NCBI RefSeq assembly: GCF_021044885.1 | Contig: NZ_JAJNOD010000003.1 | Location: 62,001 to 126,000 of the forward strand | Source: Microbacterium nymphoidis | GTDB taxonomy: Bacteria > Actinomycetota > Actinomycetes > Actinomycetales > Microbacteriaceae | Length of the DNA: 64,000 nt | Reading direction: 5' to 3' | Shown here: piece after piece, positions 50,471 through 61,824 of the stretch | Numbering within the stretch: the stretch's first letter is position 1 | Layout of the letters: each line of letters starts with the position of its first letter | Translations under genes and position numbers: made by a program | Notes under the pieces: model-generated | Seen by the model: the letters and a program-made list of their open reading frames with translations, nothing else | Databases searched by the model: none | Told to the model about the DNA's origin: nothing

Positions 50471-50539
50471 GAACAGCGTGCGCAGCACCGTGGCCTGGCC
50501 GATGCCGGAACCTCCGCCGGTGAGCAGCGCACTCCGCAT
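50471..50539 (-). pseudogene. Fragment of an SDR gene N-terminus
   Basis: On the minus strand this stretch reads MRSALLTGGGSGIGQATVLR and more, the cofactor-binding N-terminus of an SDR. Bases 50471-50530 match 53 of 60 bases of the SDR gene at 15400-15459. There is no Rossmann continuation, catalytic tyrosine or stop in a sensible place; the frame runs into the hairpin. It is a gene scrap, inverted, between a binding-protein gene and its permease. Confidence 0.7.
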
Positions 50540-50563
50540 CCACGCACTGAAAGCGAGAACGAC

Positions 50564-51523
50564 GTGACCCTTTCCGTCACCCGCTCCGGCCGGAGCCGGA
50601 AGGAGCAACCGCTCAGCGCCTCCGTCACCGGCCCCCGGCCGTGGCTCACCGGTGAGCGCCGCCGCAGCCTCACCGGGTGGGGGTTCCTCCTGCCCGCCGC
50701 CCTGCTGATCCTCGTGTTCAGCTTCATCCCGATGATCCAGGCCCTCTTCCTGTCGCTGCAGACCGGACGCGGGGCCGGGCTGAAGTTCGCCGACCCGCTC
50801 TGGACCAACTACGCGCGTCTCATGCAGGACGAGACTTTCAAGCTCACCCTGCAGAACACGTTCATCTACCTGATCATCCAGGTGCCGGTGATGCTGATCC
50901 TCGCCCTGGTGCTGGCGAATCTGCTGAACGACCGGAACCTGCGGTTCAAGGGAATCTGGCGAACGGCCATCTTCCTTCCCTGTGCCGTGTCACTGGTGGC
51001 GTACTCCCTGGTGTTCCGCACGCTGTTCGCAGCCGACGGGTTCGTCAACGACATGCTGAGCGGTCTCGGGATCATCGATGCGCCGGTCAACTGGCTGGGC
51101 GATCCGGGCACCGCGCGATTCGTGATCATCCTCGGTCTGCTCTGGCGCTGGACCGGATACAACATGGTGTTCTTCCTCGCGGCGCTCCAGAACATCGACT
51201 ACTCCAGCATCGAGGCTGCGAAGGTCGACGGCGCCAATGCCTGGCAGACGTTCTGGCGCGTGACCGTGCCGCAGCTGAAGCCCATGATCCTGCTCACGGC
51301 GATCATGTCGACCAACGGCACCCTCCAGATGTTCGACGAATCCTGGGCTCTCACCCGTGGCGGGCCGGGCTACATGACGATGTCGATGTCCCACTACCTC
51401 TACGAGGTGTCGTTCCTGAAGAACCCGAACTTCGGCTACGCGGCGGCGATCTCGTACGTGATCCTGATTCTCGTCGCCGTGCTCGCCTTCATCCAGCTGA
51501 AAGTGGGGGACAAGCGTGATTAA
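50564..51523 (+). CDS. Sugar ABC transporter permease (MalF type)
   Basis: A 319-residue permease with about six membrane helices, starting with a basic cytoplasmic tail and GWGFLLPAALLILVFSFIPM. The EAA loop is AAKVDGANAWQTFWRVTVPQLKP. The GTG at 50564 (VTLSVTRSG) has only AAGCGAGAAC before it; the open frame continues far upstream through the binding-protein gene, so the start is set by protein length. It overlaps the next permease gene by eight bases. Confidence 0.9.
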   Translation: MTLSVTRSGRSRKEQPLSASVTGPRPWLTGERRRSLTGWGFLLPAALLILVFSFIPMIQALFLSLQTGRGAGLKFADPLWTNYARLMQDETFKLTLQNTFIYLIIQVPVMLILALVLANLLNDRNLRFKGIWRTAIFLPCAVSLVAYSLVFRTLFAADGFVNDMLSGLGIIDAPVNWLGDPGTARFVIILGLLWRWTGYNMVFFLAALQNIDYSSIEAAKVDGANAWQTFWRVTVPQLKPMILLTAIMSTNGTLQMFDESWALTRGGPGYMTMSMSHYLYEVSFLKNPNFGYAAAISYVILILVAVLAFIQLKVGDKRD

Positions 51524-52325
51524 GCTGCTGCGCCAGGGACCGAAGTACCTGTTCCTCGGCATCTTCGCGATCTTCTCGATCTTCCCGCTCTATTTCATGC
51601 TCGTCTCCGCCACCAACTCCAGCAAGGACGTGCTGGATTCGCGCCTGCTCCCGGGCGGCGAGCTGTTCGCGAACTTCGCCAAGCTCACCGGAGCCCAGAA
51701 TCTGTGGGGCGCGATGTGGGCGTCCTTCATCGTGGCCGTCGGCATCACGGTGCTGGCGCTGATCATCTGCTCCATCGCCGGATACGGCTTCGAGGTCTTC
51801 CACTCGACGGGCAAGGACCGGCTGATGGCGGTGCTGCTGCTGGCCATGATGATCCCGTTCGCGGCGACGATGGTGCCCTTGTTCCAGCTGTTCTCCCGCG
51901 TGGGACTGGTCAACTCGCTGGTGGCCGTGATCATCCCGGCGATCTCCACTCCGTTCCTCATCTTGCTGTTCCGGCAGGCGTCGCGCGGTTTTCCGCACGA
52001 GATCATCGAGGCTGCCCGGATCGACGGACTGAGCGAGCTCAGTATCTTCGCGCGCATCTACGTGCCCACGATGCGCTCCACCTACGCCGCTGCGGCGGTC
52101 ATCACCTTCATGACCGCGTGGAACAACTTCCTCTGGCCCAAGGTGATCCTCGTCAACAACGCGTTCCAGACCATGCCGATGCTCATCTCCAATCTCAGTG
52201 CGGGCTACGTCACCGACTATGGCGTGCTCATGCTGGCCGTGCTGCTAGCCTCGCTGCCGACCATGGTCATCTTCCTGATCCTGCAGCGTGCCTTTGCACA
52301 GGGCATCACCGGGGCCATCAAATGA
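51516..52325 (+). CDS. Sugar ABC transporter permease (MalG type)
   Basis: A 269-residue permease with six membrane helices and the EAA loop EAARIDGLSELSIFARIYVPTM. It forms the channel with the MalF-type subunit. No ATPase gene lies in this operon; in actinobacteria such importers usually share one general ATPase (MsiK/MalK) encoded elsewhere. The ATG lies within the end of the previous gene. Sixty-one bases separate it from the beta-galactosidase gene. Confidence 0.92.
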   Translation: MIKLLRQGPKYLFLGIFAIFSIFPLYFMLVSATNSSKDVLDSRLLPGGELFANFAKLTGAQNLWGAMWASFIVAVGITVLALIICSIAGYGFEVFHSTGKDRLMAVLLLAMMIPFAATMVPLFQLFSRVGLVNSLVAVIIPAISTPFLILLFRQASRGFPHEIIEAARIDGLSELSIFARIYVPTMRSTYAAAAVITFMTAWNNFLWPKVILVNNAFQTMPMLISNLSAGYVTDYGVLMLAVLLASLPTMVIFLILQRAFAQGITGAIK

Positions 52326-52386
52326 CGCCGGCGTCGTACCTCCTGATTCCTGCCGCGCGACTCGCGCAGAAAGCCACGGGTGACCA

Positions 52387-55300
52387 GTGACCTTCGACCT
52401 CTCCCGCATCGCCGATCCTTCCTTCTTCGCGGACGGGCGCCTGCCTGCCTGGTCCGATCACCGCTGGTTCGCCAGCGAGGACGAACTGCGTGCCGGCACG
52501 AGCTCCTACGAGCAGAATCTCAACGGGCTCTGGAAATTCCACTACGCCCGAAACCCGGAGCAGGCCATCGCCGGATTCCAGCAGCCGGAGTTCGATGTGG
52601 CGGACTGGGACGATATCCCCGTCCCCGCGCACATCCAGTTGCACGGGTACGGCCGGCCCCAGTACGCGAACGTGCAGTACCCGTGGGACGGTCACGAGCA
52701 GATCGTGCCCGGGGAGATCCCGACACGCTTCAATCCGGTCGGATCGTACGTGACCGACTTCGTGCTCGAGCGCCCCTCGCGACCCGGCGAGCGCGTGGTG
52801 ATCACGTTCCACGGTGCCGAGAGCGCCATCGCGCTGTGGCTGAACGGCACCTATGTCGGTTACGCGGAGGACAGCTTCACGCCCTCCTCGTTCGACATCA
52901 CGGACGCCCTTGTCGACGGACCCAACCGGCTCGCCGCGCAGGTGTTCACCTGGAGCGGGGGATCGTGGCTGGAGGACCAGGACTTCTACCGTTTCTCCGG
53001 CATCTTCCGTGATGTGGTGCTCACCCACCGCCCGGTCGCGCACGTCGCCGATCTCCACGTGCGCACCGTCATCGACGGGGCCTCCGCGGAGGTCGTCGTC
53101 GCAGCCGAGATCGAGGGCGAGGGCGAACTCTCCGCGCAACTGGACGGCGTCGGCACCCTCGTACGCGGGGAGGACGGCACGCTGCGGGTGCGGATCGAGA
53201 ACGCGCGGCTGTGGAGCCCGGAGGACCCGTACCTCTACGACCTGGTTCTGCATCTGCACACGGGCACCGGCGAGGTGGCCGAGGTGATCCGTCAGCGCGT
53301 GGGCGTGCGCCGCTTCGAGATCGAGGGGGGCGTGCTTCGTCTCAACGGCGAACGCGTGGTCTTCTTCGGCGTGAACCGTCATGAGTTCGGGCTGCAGGGA
53401 AGGGTGATGACGCGAGAGCAGACCGCCGCGGATCTGCGACTGCTGAAGAGCATCGGCGTCAACGCGATCCGGACCAGTCACTACCCCAACAACTCGTTCT
53501 TCTACGACCTCGCCGACGAGTTCGGATTCCTCGTGATCGATGAGATGAACCTGGAGACGCACGGCATCTGGGACGCGGTGCGGGCGGGTGATCTTCCCGT
53601 GTCGGACGCGCTGCCGGGTGACCGGGCCGAGTGGCGGGACGCGCTGCTCGATCGTGCGACCAGCCTGCTGCGCCGTGACCGCAACCACCCCTGCGTGGTG
53701 ATCTGGTCGTGCGGCAACGAGTCCTTCGGTGGCACGCTCATCCGCGACGTCGCCGACTACTTCCGCAGCGCGGACGACCGGCCGGTGCACTACGAGGGCG
53801 TCGACTGGGATCCGCGCTACCCCGAGACCACCGACATCGTGAGCCGGATGTACACGCCGGCCGCCCAGATCGAGGAGTTCCTGGCGACGAACCGGGAAAA
53901 GCCCTTCATCCTCTGCGAGTACGCGCATGCGATGGGCAATTCCTTCGGCGCCGTGGATCGCTACCTCGATCTGGCGTACCGCGACGAGCTGTTCCAGGGC
54001 GGCTTCATCTGGGACTTCTCCGACCAGGCGATCGAGCTCACCGACCGCTACGGCAACACCTACTTCGGTTACGGCGGCGACAACGGGGAGGCGCCGCACG
54101 ACTCGGACTTCAGCGGAAACGGCATCCTGTTCGCCGATCACACACCGAAGCCCTTCGTGCAGGAGGTGTCGTATCTCTATCAGCCGCTGAAACTGACTGT
54201 CGAGCGCGACGGTGTCAGCATCGAGAACCGCAACCTGTTCACCTCGACGGCGGCGTACTCGGCAGTGGCCACGCTGCGCACGGAGGGGCGGACGCTGCTG
54301 ACGGCGACGATCGAGTCGGACATCGCGGCCGGTGAGCGCGGATTCGTGCCGTTCGACTTCGAAGTGCCGCGCCTGCCGGGCGAGTACACCATCGACGTCG
54401 AGTTCTTCCACCGCAGCGCCACGGCGTGGGCGGAGGCGGGTGCCCGGGTGGCGCGCGGGCAGGGGGTGGTGATCGTCGACGGCGCGCCGCCGGCACCGAC
54501 TTCCGGTGTCCGTCCCGAGCTCATCCACGGCATCCACAACATCGGCGTGCGCGGTGAGCACTTCGAGGCGCTGTTCTCCCAGCTGTACGGCGGTCTCGTC
54601 TCGTATCGCTATGGCAGCACCCGGGACGGCGGGCGGGAGTTGCTCGCCGCGATGCCGAAACCCAGCTTCTGGCACGCGCCCACCTCGAACGAACGTGGCT
54701 GGGGCGCGCCTTTCGAGGACGGTCAGTGGCTCCTGGCCAGCCGGTACGCCCGCGCCGCGGGCCGCCCGCTGCACACGGCGCGCGTGACGACCGACGACGA
54801 GTCGGTCACCGTGTCGTACACCTACGATCTGCCGACGCGACCGGCCTCATCCTGCGATGTCGACTATCGCGTCACGGGCGACGGCCGCATCGAGGTGACG
54901 CTGTCGATGACGGTGGCGGAGGAGCTGCCGGACCTGCCCGAATTCGGGATGATGCTGCTCATCTCACCGGAGCACGACCACCTCCGGTGGTACGGCGATG
55001 GCCCGGAGGAGAGCGCCGTGGATCGTCGGCTCGGTGCGCGCCGCGACGTGTTCGACGCGGATGTCGCCACCCAGCTCACGCCCTACCTGCGTCCGCAGGA
55101 AGCGGGAAGCCACACCGGTGTCCGATGGGCTGAGGTGACGGATCGGCGAGGCTGGGGTGTTCGCGTGGACAGTGAAGACGGCATGGAATTCTCGGCGCTG
55201 CCCTGGACGCCGTTCGAGATCGAGAACGCCGATCACCACCACGAGCTGCCACCCACCCGCCACACCGTGCTGCGCCCGGCGCTGATGCGGCGTGGCGTCG

Positions 55301-55422
55301 CCGGCGACGACTCCTGGGGCGCCCGCACGCATCCGGAATTCATGATCCCCACCGATTCTCCGCTCCGGTTCCGCTTCGCCTTCACCGGGGTGGCGGGTCG
55401 GGGCGTCGCGGGACGAGGCTGA
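52387..55422 (+). CDS. Glycoside hydrolase family 2 beta-galactosidase
   Basis: A 1011-residue LacZ-type GH2 enzyme with the five-domain layout: sugar-binding domain (1-210), two immunoglobulin-like domains, TIM barrel (about 315-600) and the small C-terminal domain (about 720-1000). Glu445 in CGNESFG is the acid/base and Glu511 in ILCEYAHAMGNSFG the nucleophile. The full length matches LacZ (about 1020). It hydrolyses terminal beta-galactosides in the cytoplasm and is the last gene of the LacI-linked operon. The GTG at 52387 is the best start, just before FDLSRIADPSFF; no strong ribosome site is present. Confidence 0.93.
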   Translation: MTFDLSRIADPSFFADGRLPAWSDHRWFASEDELRAGTSSYEQNLNGLWKFHYARNPEQAIAGFQQPEFDVADWDDIPVPAHIQLHGYGRPQYANVQYPWDGHEQIVPGEIPTRFNPVGSYVTDFVLERPSRPGERVVITFHGAESAIALWLNGTYVGYAEDSFTPSSFDITDALVDGPNRLAAQVFTWSGGSWLEDQDFYRFSGIFRDVVLTHRPVAHVADLHVRTVIDGASAEVVVAAEIEGEGELSAQLDGVGTLVRGEDGTLRVRIENARLWSPEDPYLYDLVLHLHTGTGEVAEVIRQRVGVRRFEIEGGVLRLNGERVVFFGVNRHEFGLQGRVMTREQTAADLRLLKSIGVNAIRTSHYPNNSFFYDLADEFGFLVIDEMNLETHGIWDAVRAGDLPVSDALPGDRAEWRDALLDRATSLLRRDRNHPCVVIWSCGNESFGGTLIRDVADYFRSADDRPVHYEGVDWDPRYPETTDIVSRMYTPAAQIEEFLATNREKPFILCEYAHAMGNSFGAVDRYLDLAYRDELFQGGFIWDFSDQAIELTDRYGNTYFGYGGDNGEAPHDSDFSGNGILFADHTPKPFVQEVSYLYQPLKLTVERDGVSIENRNLFTSTAAYSAVATLRTEGRTLLTATIESDIAAGERGFVPFDFEVPRLPGEYTIDVEFFHRSATAWAEAGARVARGQGVVIVDGAPPAPTSGVRPELIHGIHNIGVRGEHFEALFSQLYGGLVSYRYGSTRDGGRELLAAMPKPSFWHAPTSNERGWGAPFEDGQWLLASRYARAAGRPLHTARVTTDDESVTVSYTYDLPTRPASSCDVDYRVTGDGRIEVTLSMTVAEELPDLPEFGMMLLISPEHDHLRWYGDGPEESAVDRRLGARRDVFDADVATQLTPYLRPQEAGSHTGVRWAEVTDRRGWGVRVDSEDGMEFSALPWTPFEIENADHHHELPPTRHTVLRPALMRRGVAGDDSWGARTHPEFMIPTDSPLRFRFAFTGVAGRGVAGRG

Positions 55423-55461
55423 GCCGGCACGACGGCGGCGGCGGTGGCGGCGGACAGTTGG

Positions 55462-55554
55462 GTCGTCGTCGTGGTCGTCGTGGTCGTCGTCGTGGTCGTC
55501 GTCGTGGTCGTCGTCGTGGTCGTCGTCGTGGTCGTCGTCGTGGTCGTCGTCGTG
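55462..55554. repeat. GTC-rich 12-bp minisatellite
   Basis: Ninety-three bases consist of GTCGTCGTCGTG units: one full, one shortened to nine bases, then six full. It lies between the beta-galactosidase stop and the first 19-bp repeat element. It is open in several frames, giving Val-rich or Asp-His-rich strings, but no gene is supported. Confidence 0.9.
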
Positions 55555-55557
55555 CGG

Positions 55558-55643
55558 TGTCTCGAAACGAGGAGATTTCGTCGGGATGAGGACGAATCCC
55601 GGTGGTTCGGCCCGAACGGACGTCATCTTCTTGTTTCATGACG
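55558..55643. repeat. Degenerate copy of the intergenic 19-bp repeat element
   Basis: TGTCTCGAAACGAGGAGAT (55558-55576) is a direct unit differing at one base from the consensus TGTCGCGAAACGAGGAGAT. A second, worn unit ending in ATGAGGAC follows. An inverted unit lies at 55625-55643, matching 15 of 19 bases. The order, direct units then one inverted unit, is the same as at 61825-61968. Confidence 0.7.
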
Positions 55644-55686
55644 GCTCCGTGCGCGGGCGGGTCCGCGGATCGGGAAGGATGGGGGA

Positions 55687-56424
55687 GTGCTGGAACTCGA
55701 AGCCGGATCATGGGCACTGCTCGTGCTGGGCGCGCTCATCGTCGGTGTCTCCAAGACCGGCATCCCGGGGCTCAGCACCCTCATGGTGGCCGTGTTCGCC
55801 ACGGTCCTCCCGGCCCGCACGTCCACCGCGGCGCTTCTGCTCCTGCTCATCGTCGGGGACATGATGGCGCTCGCGATGTACCGCAGACACGCGGACTGGC
55901 GCACCATCCTGAAGCTCGCCCCCGCAGTCGTCGCCGGGATCCTGGTCGGCGCGCTGTTTCTGTGGTGGGCCTCGGACGGATGGGTGCGCAAGGCGATCGG
56001 CGCCATTCTGCTCCTGCTCGTGCTCATCACGCTGCTCCGGCGGCGCGCAACCTCGGCGGAGGCGGGAACCGGACGCACGGTCGCCTCGGCCTACGGTCTG
56101 CTGGGCGGGTTCACCACGATGGTGGCGAACGCGGGCGGGCCGGTGATGTCGCTGTACTTCCTGGCGGCGCGCTTCTCCGTGCAGGCCTTCCTCGGCACCG
56201 CGGCGTGGTTCTTTGCGATCGTGAACCTGGTGAAGGTGCCGTTCATGCTCGGTCTCGGCCTGTTGACGCCCCAGGTCGCCCTCACCGATCTCGTGCTCGC
56301 CCCTGCGGTGATCGTCGGCGCGCTCCTCGGGCGGTGGATCGCCGGCCGGATCAAGCAGCAGGCGTTCGACACGATCGTGCTGGTGCTCACCGTCGTCGGA
56401 GCACTCCAGCTGCTGATCTTCTGA
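55687..56424 (+). CDS. TauE/SafE family sulfite exporter-like protein
   Basis: A 245-residue membrane protein with about eight helices in two similar halves: GALIVGVSKTGIPGLSTLMVAV in the first and GLLGGFTTMVANAGGPVMSLYF in the second (both in sections). This is the TauE/SafE (DUF81) family, which exports sulfite, sulfoacetate or related anions. The GTG at 55687 follows GGATGGGGGA. It stands alone between repeats and the converging NUDIX gene, so the substrate is unknown. Confidence 0.9.
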   Translation: MLELEAGSWALLVLGALIVGVSKTGIPGLSTLMVAVFATVLPARTSTAALLLLLIVGDMMALAMYRRHADWRTILKLAPAVVAGILVGALFLWWASDGWVRKAIGAILLLLVLITLLRRRATSAEAGTGRTVASAYGLLGGFTTMVANAGGPVMSLYFLAARFSVQAFLGTAAWFFAIVNLVKVPFMLGLGLLTPQVALTDLVLAPAVIVGALLGRWIAGRIKQQAFDTIVLVLTVVGALQLLIF

Positions 56425-56427
56425 CGC

Positions 56428-57093
56428 CTACAGGTCGCGCGTGCGCGACTCGTCCCACGGGATGCTCCACCCGGCCGCGTCGAACAGGTCGTTCAGCAGG
56501 AAGGCCGTGAAGCCCCAGAGGACGACTCCGTTCAGATCCCACGCCGGGCCGTGGAAGGCGCCGAGCGGATGGCGATAGACCGAGGTGAATCGGTTCGCGG
56601 GATCCAGCAGCCAGGCGACGCTCACGCGCAGCACGTCGGCGGTCTCGCCTTCGTCCACGCTCACGTAGTGCTGCGGGGCCTTTCGCCAGCCGATCACCGG
56701 GGTGACGCGGAAGTCGCTTACCGTGCCCACCTCAGGCAGCTGTGCCAGGATGTCGACGTCGGCGGCGTCGACCCCGATCTCCTCGTTCGCCTCGCGCAGC
56801 GCCGTGGCGACGATGTCGGCGTCCTCCGGCTCCGCGCCTCCGCCGGGGAAGGCGACCTCGCCCGCGTGTGCGCGCAGTGCGCCCGATCGCACCTCCAGCA
56901 CGACGTCGAGGTCATCGGCGGTCAGCTCTTCCAGCCCCCGCGTGTCCTCATCGCGAGCCGGACCGAACAGGATGAGCACGGCGGCGGGACGGGCCGTGGG
57001 CTTCGGCCGGAACCGACCCGTCCGGCGGCTCTCCAGGTGCGCACCGGCGGCGGCCGCGAGGTGCAGCAGTCCGCCCGGGGTCGTGTTCGACAT
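56428..57093 (-). CDS. NUDIX hydrolase, CoA pyrophosphatase type
   Basis: A 221-residue NUDIX protein. The Nudix box runs GGGAEPEDADIVATALREANEEIG (in sections), and before it sits HAGEVAFPGG, which together resemble the NudL/CoAse group (UPF0035 motif). Members hydrolyse CoA or related diphosphates. The ATG at 57093 is preceded by GGAGGGG, and TAGGCT (57106-57101) ends seven bases upstream, so it may be leaderless or SD-driven. It ends three bases from the converging TauE-like gene. Confidence 0.9.
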   Translation of the reverse strand: MSNTTPGGLLHLAAAAGAHLESRRTGRFRPKPTARPAAVLILFGPARDEDTRGLEELTADDLDVVLEVRSGALRAHAGEVAFPGGGAEPEDADIVATALREANEEIGVDAADVDILAQLPEVGTVSDFRVTPVIGWRKAPQHYVSVDEGETADVLRVSVAWLLDPANRFTSVYRHPLGAFHGPAWDLNGVVLWGFTAFLLNDLFDAAGWSIPWDESRTRDL

Positions 57094-57123
57094 CCCCTCC
57101 AGCCTAGGCGGTGCGTGCGCGAC

Positions 57124-57171
57124 GAGGCCCTTCGTCTCGCTCCATGTTCCGGGAGCGGGATGAAGGGCCTC
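57124..57171 (-). terminator. Terminator-like hairpin after aceB
   Basis: A nearly perfect 20-bp stem, arms 57124-57143 and 57152-57171, with an 8-base loop. It starts seven bases after the aceB stop on the minus strand and separates aceB from the NUDIX gene. Confidence 0.8.
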
Positions 57172-57177
57172 TGGGGG

Positions 57178-58812
<1,635 letters not shown>

Positions 58813-58840
58813 GATCGTGGCCTTTCTGCATCCGTGCGGA

Positions 58841-60157
58841 TCAGTGGAACTGGGCGGATTCGGTGGAGCCGACGAGGGCGAGTGTCGCGCTCTCGGGGTT
58901 CAGCGCGGTGGCGATCCGGTCGAAGTAGCCGGTGCCCACCTCCGCCTGGTGCTTGGTCGCGGTGTAGCCGCGAGCCTCTGCGGCGAACTCCGCCTCCTGC
59001 AGCTGGACGTACGCGGACATCTGGCGCTGCTTGTAGTCGAGGGCGAGTTCGAACATGCCGTGGTTCAGGGAGTGGAACCCGGCGAGCGTGATGAACTGGA
59101 ACGCGTAGCCCATCGCCGACAGCTCGCGCTGGAACCGCGCGATGGTGTCGTCGTCCAGGTGTCGGCGCCAGTTGAAGGAGGGGGAGCAGTTGTACGCGAG
59201 CTTCTGATCCGGGAACTCGGCGTGGATCGCCTCCGCGAACCGGCGCGCGAGCTCCAGATCGGGCTCGCTGGATTCCACCCAGAGCAGGTCCGCGTAGGGA
59301 GCGTAGGCCAGTCCCCGGGCGATGACCGGTTCGATGCCGCCGGTGACCTCGTAGAAGCCCTCCGCGGTGCGAGTCCCGGTGAGGAACGGGCGGTCGCGCT
59401 CGTCGATGTCGCTGGTGAGCAGTGTCGCCGCGAGTGCGTCGGTACGAGCGATGATCACGCTGGGCACTGCGGCGACGTCGGCCGCGAGGCGTGCCGCATT
59501 GAGAGTACGGATGTGCTGGGAGGTGGGCACGAGCACCTTGCCGCCCATGTGACCGCACTTCTTCTCGCTGGCCAGCTGGTCCTCCCAGTGCACGCCCGCA
59601 GCCCCGGCGGCGATCATGCCCTGCATGAGCTCGTAGGCGTTCAGCGGTCCGCCGAAGCCGGCCTCCGCGTCGGCGACGATGGGCGCCTGCCAGTCGCGGG
59701 TGGTGGTCCCGGTCTCGGCGAATTCGATCTGGCCGGCACGCAGCAGTGCGTTGTTGATCCGCCGCACGACGGCGGGCACCGAGTTGGCCGGGTAGAGGCT
59801 CTGATCGGGGTAGGTCTGGCCGGAGAGGTTGGCATCGGCGGCCACCTGCCAGCCGGAGAGGTAGATCGCCTCGAGCCCGGCTCGTACCTGCTGTACGGCC
59901 TGATTGCCGGTGAGCGCACCCAGCGCGTAGACCCAGGATCCGGGATCGTCGTTGTTGCGCTGGATCAGCTCCCACAGCTTCTGCGCACCGCGCCGGGCGA
60001 GGGTCGCCTCCTCACGGACCGGGCCGCGAAGGCGGACGACGTCCTCCGCGGTGTAGTCGCGACGAACGTCTGCCCAGCGGGCATCGGTGATCCACTCCGC
60101 CTCGAGGTCGGTGGCGGTCTGGTTCTGCTGGCCGGGGAGGGCTGCGTACTCGGTCAT
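58841..60157 (-). CDS. aceA: Isocitrate lyase
   Basis: A 438-residue isocitrate lyase, first enzyme of the glyoxylate shunt, splitting isocitrate to glyoxylate and succinate. The active site is KKCGHMGGK with its catalytic Cys; the metal site is in ADAEAGFGG, and the protein ends with the [13 protein letters not shown] region. An AAGGAG box supports the ATG at 60157 over the much longer open frame. It is divergent from the RamB-like regulator across 138 bases. Confidence 0.96.
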   Translation of the reverse strand: MTEYAALPGQQNQTATDLEAEWITDARWADVRRDYTAEDVVRLRGPVREEATLARRGAQKLWELIQRNNDDPGSWVYALGALTGNQAVQQVRAGLEAIYLSGWQVAADANLSGQTYPDQSLYPANSVPAVVRRINNALLRAGQIEFAETGTTTRDWQAPIVADAEAGFGGPLNAYELMQGMIAAGAAGVHWEDQLASEKKCGHMGGKVLVPTSQHIRTLNAARLAADVAAVPSVIIARTDALAATLLTSDIDERDRPFLTGTRTAEGFYEVTGGIEPVIARGLAYAPYADLLWVESSEPDLELARRFAEAIHAEFPDQKLAYNCSPSFNWRRHLDDDTIARFQRELSAMGYAFQFITLAGFHSLNHGMFELALDYKQRQMSAYVQLQEAEFAAEARGYTATKHQAEVGTGYFDRIATALNPESATLALVGSTESAQFH

Positions 60158-60295
60158 GTCGGCTCCTTCGCTGAGTGCGGCGAGTGGTTCTGAGACGAGC
60201 ATGCGCCGCACTTTCGGTCTTCTGCGATGGTTTTCGAGGAGAAATACGGCCGGATTTCTGAGGTTCGAAACGATTGCTCGTGTCATGCTGTCGTC

Positions 60296-61771
60296 ATGGC
60301 GATGCAACGACGCACCCGCGGCGACGATGAAGACATGCTCGACTCCCTGACCATCGGCCGGCGCATCCGCGCTCTCCGGCTGGAACGTGCGATGACGGTG
60401 GAAGACCTGGGACGCGCGATCGATCGTGCCGCCTCCCAGGTGTCGGTGATCGAGAACGGGAAGCGGGAACTGCGCCTGGCCGAGTTGCAGCGGCTGGCCA
60501 AGGCCCTCGGCACCACGCTGGATGCGCTGCTCGAACCCGCGCCGCTCTCCCGTCGTGACGAGTTGGAGATCGCGCTGGAGCGAGCCCAGCGCGGACCGTT
60601 GTACCGCTCCCTCGGACTGGAACCCCTGCCGATCCGCCGCTCGCTCAGCGACGAGGCGATCGAGACGATTCTGCGCCTGCACGATGAACTGGGGCGTCTC
60701 CACGAGCAGCGCGCGGCCACGCCGGAACAGGCGCGACGCGCGAACACCGAACTGCGGGCACAGCAGCGTCGGCGCGACAACTATTACGAAGAGCTGGAGA
60801 CATCGGCGGCCGAACTGCTCGGCGCCATCGGTCATCGCGGTGGCCCGCTGTCGCAGCGCGAGACCGGGGAACTGGCCGCCCATCTCGGCTTCTCCCTCCA
60901 CTACGTCGGCGATCTCCCCGGCAGCACCCGCAGCATCACGGATCGACGGCACGGCCGGATCTACCTCCCGCTCCACCAGCGCGGCACCGACCTGCGCTCT
61001 GCGCTGCTCCAGGCGCTCGCCGCACATGTGCTGGGTCAGCCGGAGCCGCAGGATTACGGCGATCTCCTGCGTCAGCGTGTGGAGACCAACTACCTCGCCG
61101 GCGCCCTGATGGTGCCGCAGTCCAGTGCGGTGCCGTATCTCACCGAGGCGAAGGCGGCGCGCGAACTGTCGGTGGAGGATCTGCGTGACCACTTCGCCGT
61201 CAGCTACGAGACCGCGGCCCACCGGTTCACCAACCTCGCCACCCGGCACCTCGGCATCCCGGTGCACTTCACCAAGGTGCACTCCAGCGGGGTGATCTCG
61301 AAGGCCTACGAGAACGATGACGTGCAGTTCCCGACGGACGCGCTGGGATCCGTCGAGGGGCAACGGGTGTGCCGGTGGTGGAGTGCCCGCCAGGTGTTCG
61401 AGGTGGAGGACCGGCTCACGCCGTACCACCAGCTCACCGACAAGCCGGTGGGAACATACTGGTGCACGTCGGCCATCGTGAGCGCCAGCAACGGGGAGTT
61501 CTCCCTCAGCGTGGGTACACGCTTCGCCGACTCCCGCTGGTTCCGCGGGCGCGACACCCGCCGGCGGATGACGTCAACGTGTCCCGACCCGGCCTGCTGC
61601 CGGGAACCTCGCCCGGAGGCGGCCGAGCACTGGCGCGGTCAGGCGTTTCCGAGTGCCCGGCTGAACTCGTCGCTGCTCGCGGCGATGCCGGACGGCAGCA
61701 CCACCGGCATCGACACCGTGGCGGTCTACGAGTTCCTCGACCGCCACGCCGCCGCCCTCGACGAATCCTGA
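60296..61771 (+). CDS. RamB-like regulator of acetate metabolism
   Basis: A 491-residue regulator with an XRE-type helix-turn-helix at about 22-75 ([24 protein letters not shown] in sections), an ImmA/IrrE-like middle and a C-terminal DUF2083 domain with cysteines ([11 protein letters not shown]) and a [10 protein letters not shown] stretch. This is the RamB/ScfR layout; RamB controls aceA, aceB and other acetate genes in C. glutamicum. Its divergent position to aceA fits. I chose the ATG at 60296, preceded by CATGCT at six bases; a later ATG ([10 protein letters not shown]) is a good alternative. No typical RamB site is visible in the gap. Confidence 0.88.
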   Translation: MAMQRRTRGDDEDMLDSLTIGRRIRALRLERAMTVEDLGRAIDRAASQVSVIENGKRELRLAELQRLAKALGTTLDALLEPAPLSRRDELEIALERAQRGPLYRSLGLEPLPIRRSLSDEAIETILRLHDELGRLHEQRAATPEQARRANTELRAQQRRRDNYYEELETSAAELLGAIGHRGGPLSQRETGELAAHLGFSLHYVGDLPGSTRSITDRRHGRIYLPLHQRGTDLRSALLQALAAHVLGQPEPQDYGDLLRQRVETNYLAGALMVPQSSAVPYLTEAKAARELSVEDLRDHFAVSYETAAHRFTNLATRHLGIPVHFTKVHSSGVISKAYENDDVQFPTDALGSVEGQRVCRWWSARQVFEVEDRLTPYHQLTDKPVGTYWCTSAIVSASNGEFSLSVGTRFADSRWFRGRDTRRRMTSTCPDPACCREPRPEAAEHWRGQAFPSARLNSSLLAAMPDGSTTGIDTVAVYEFLDRHAAALDES

Positions 61772-61824
61772 CCCGAATCGGGCACAGGAGCTCGCGTGCC
61801 GCGAGGCCGATCCGGGTTCGCCGC

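Noticed and set aside
55444..55641. Poly-Val or poly-Asp/His small proteins across the GTC tract
   Set aside because: They are simple translations of a minisatellite with no ribosome site or conserved feature.
60158..60295. RamB operator in the aceA-regulator gap
   Set aside because: No match to the described TTTGCAAA-type site was found; only loose TTCTG/TTCGA similarities are present.
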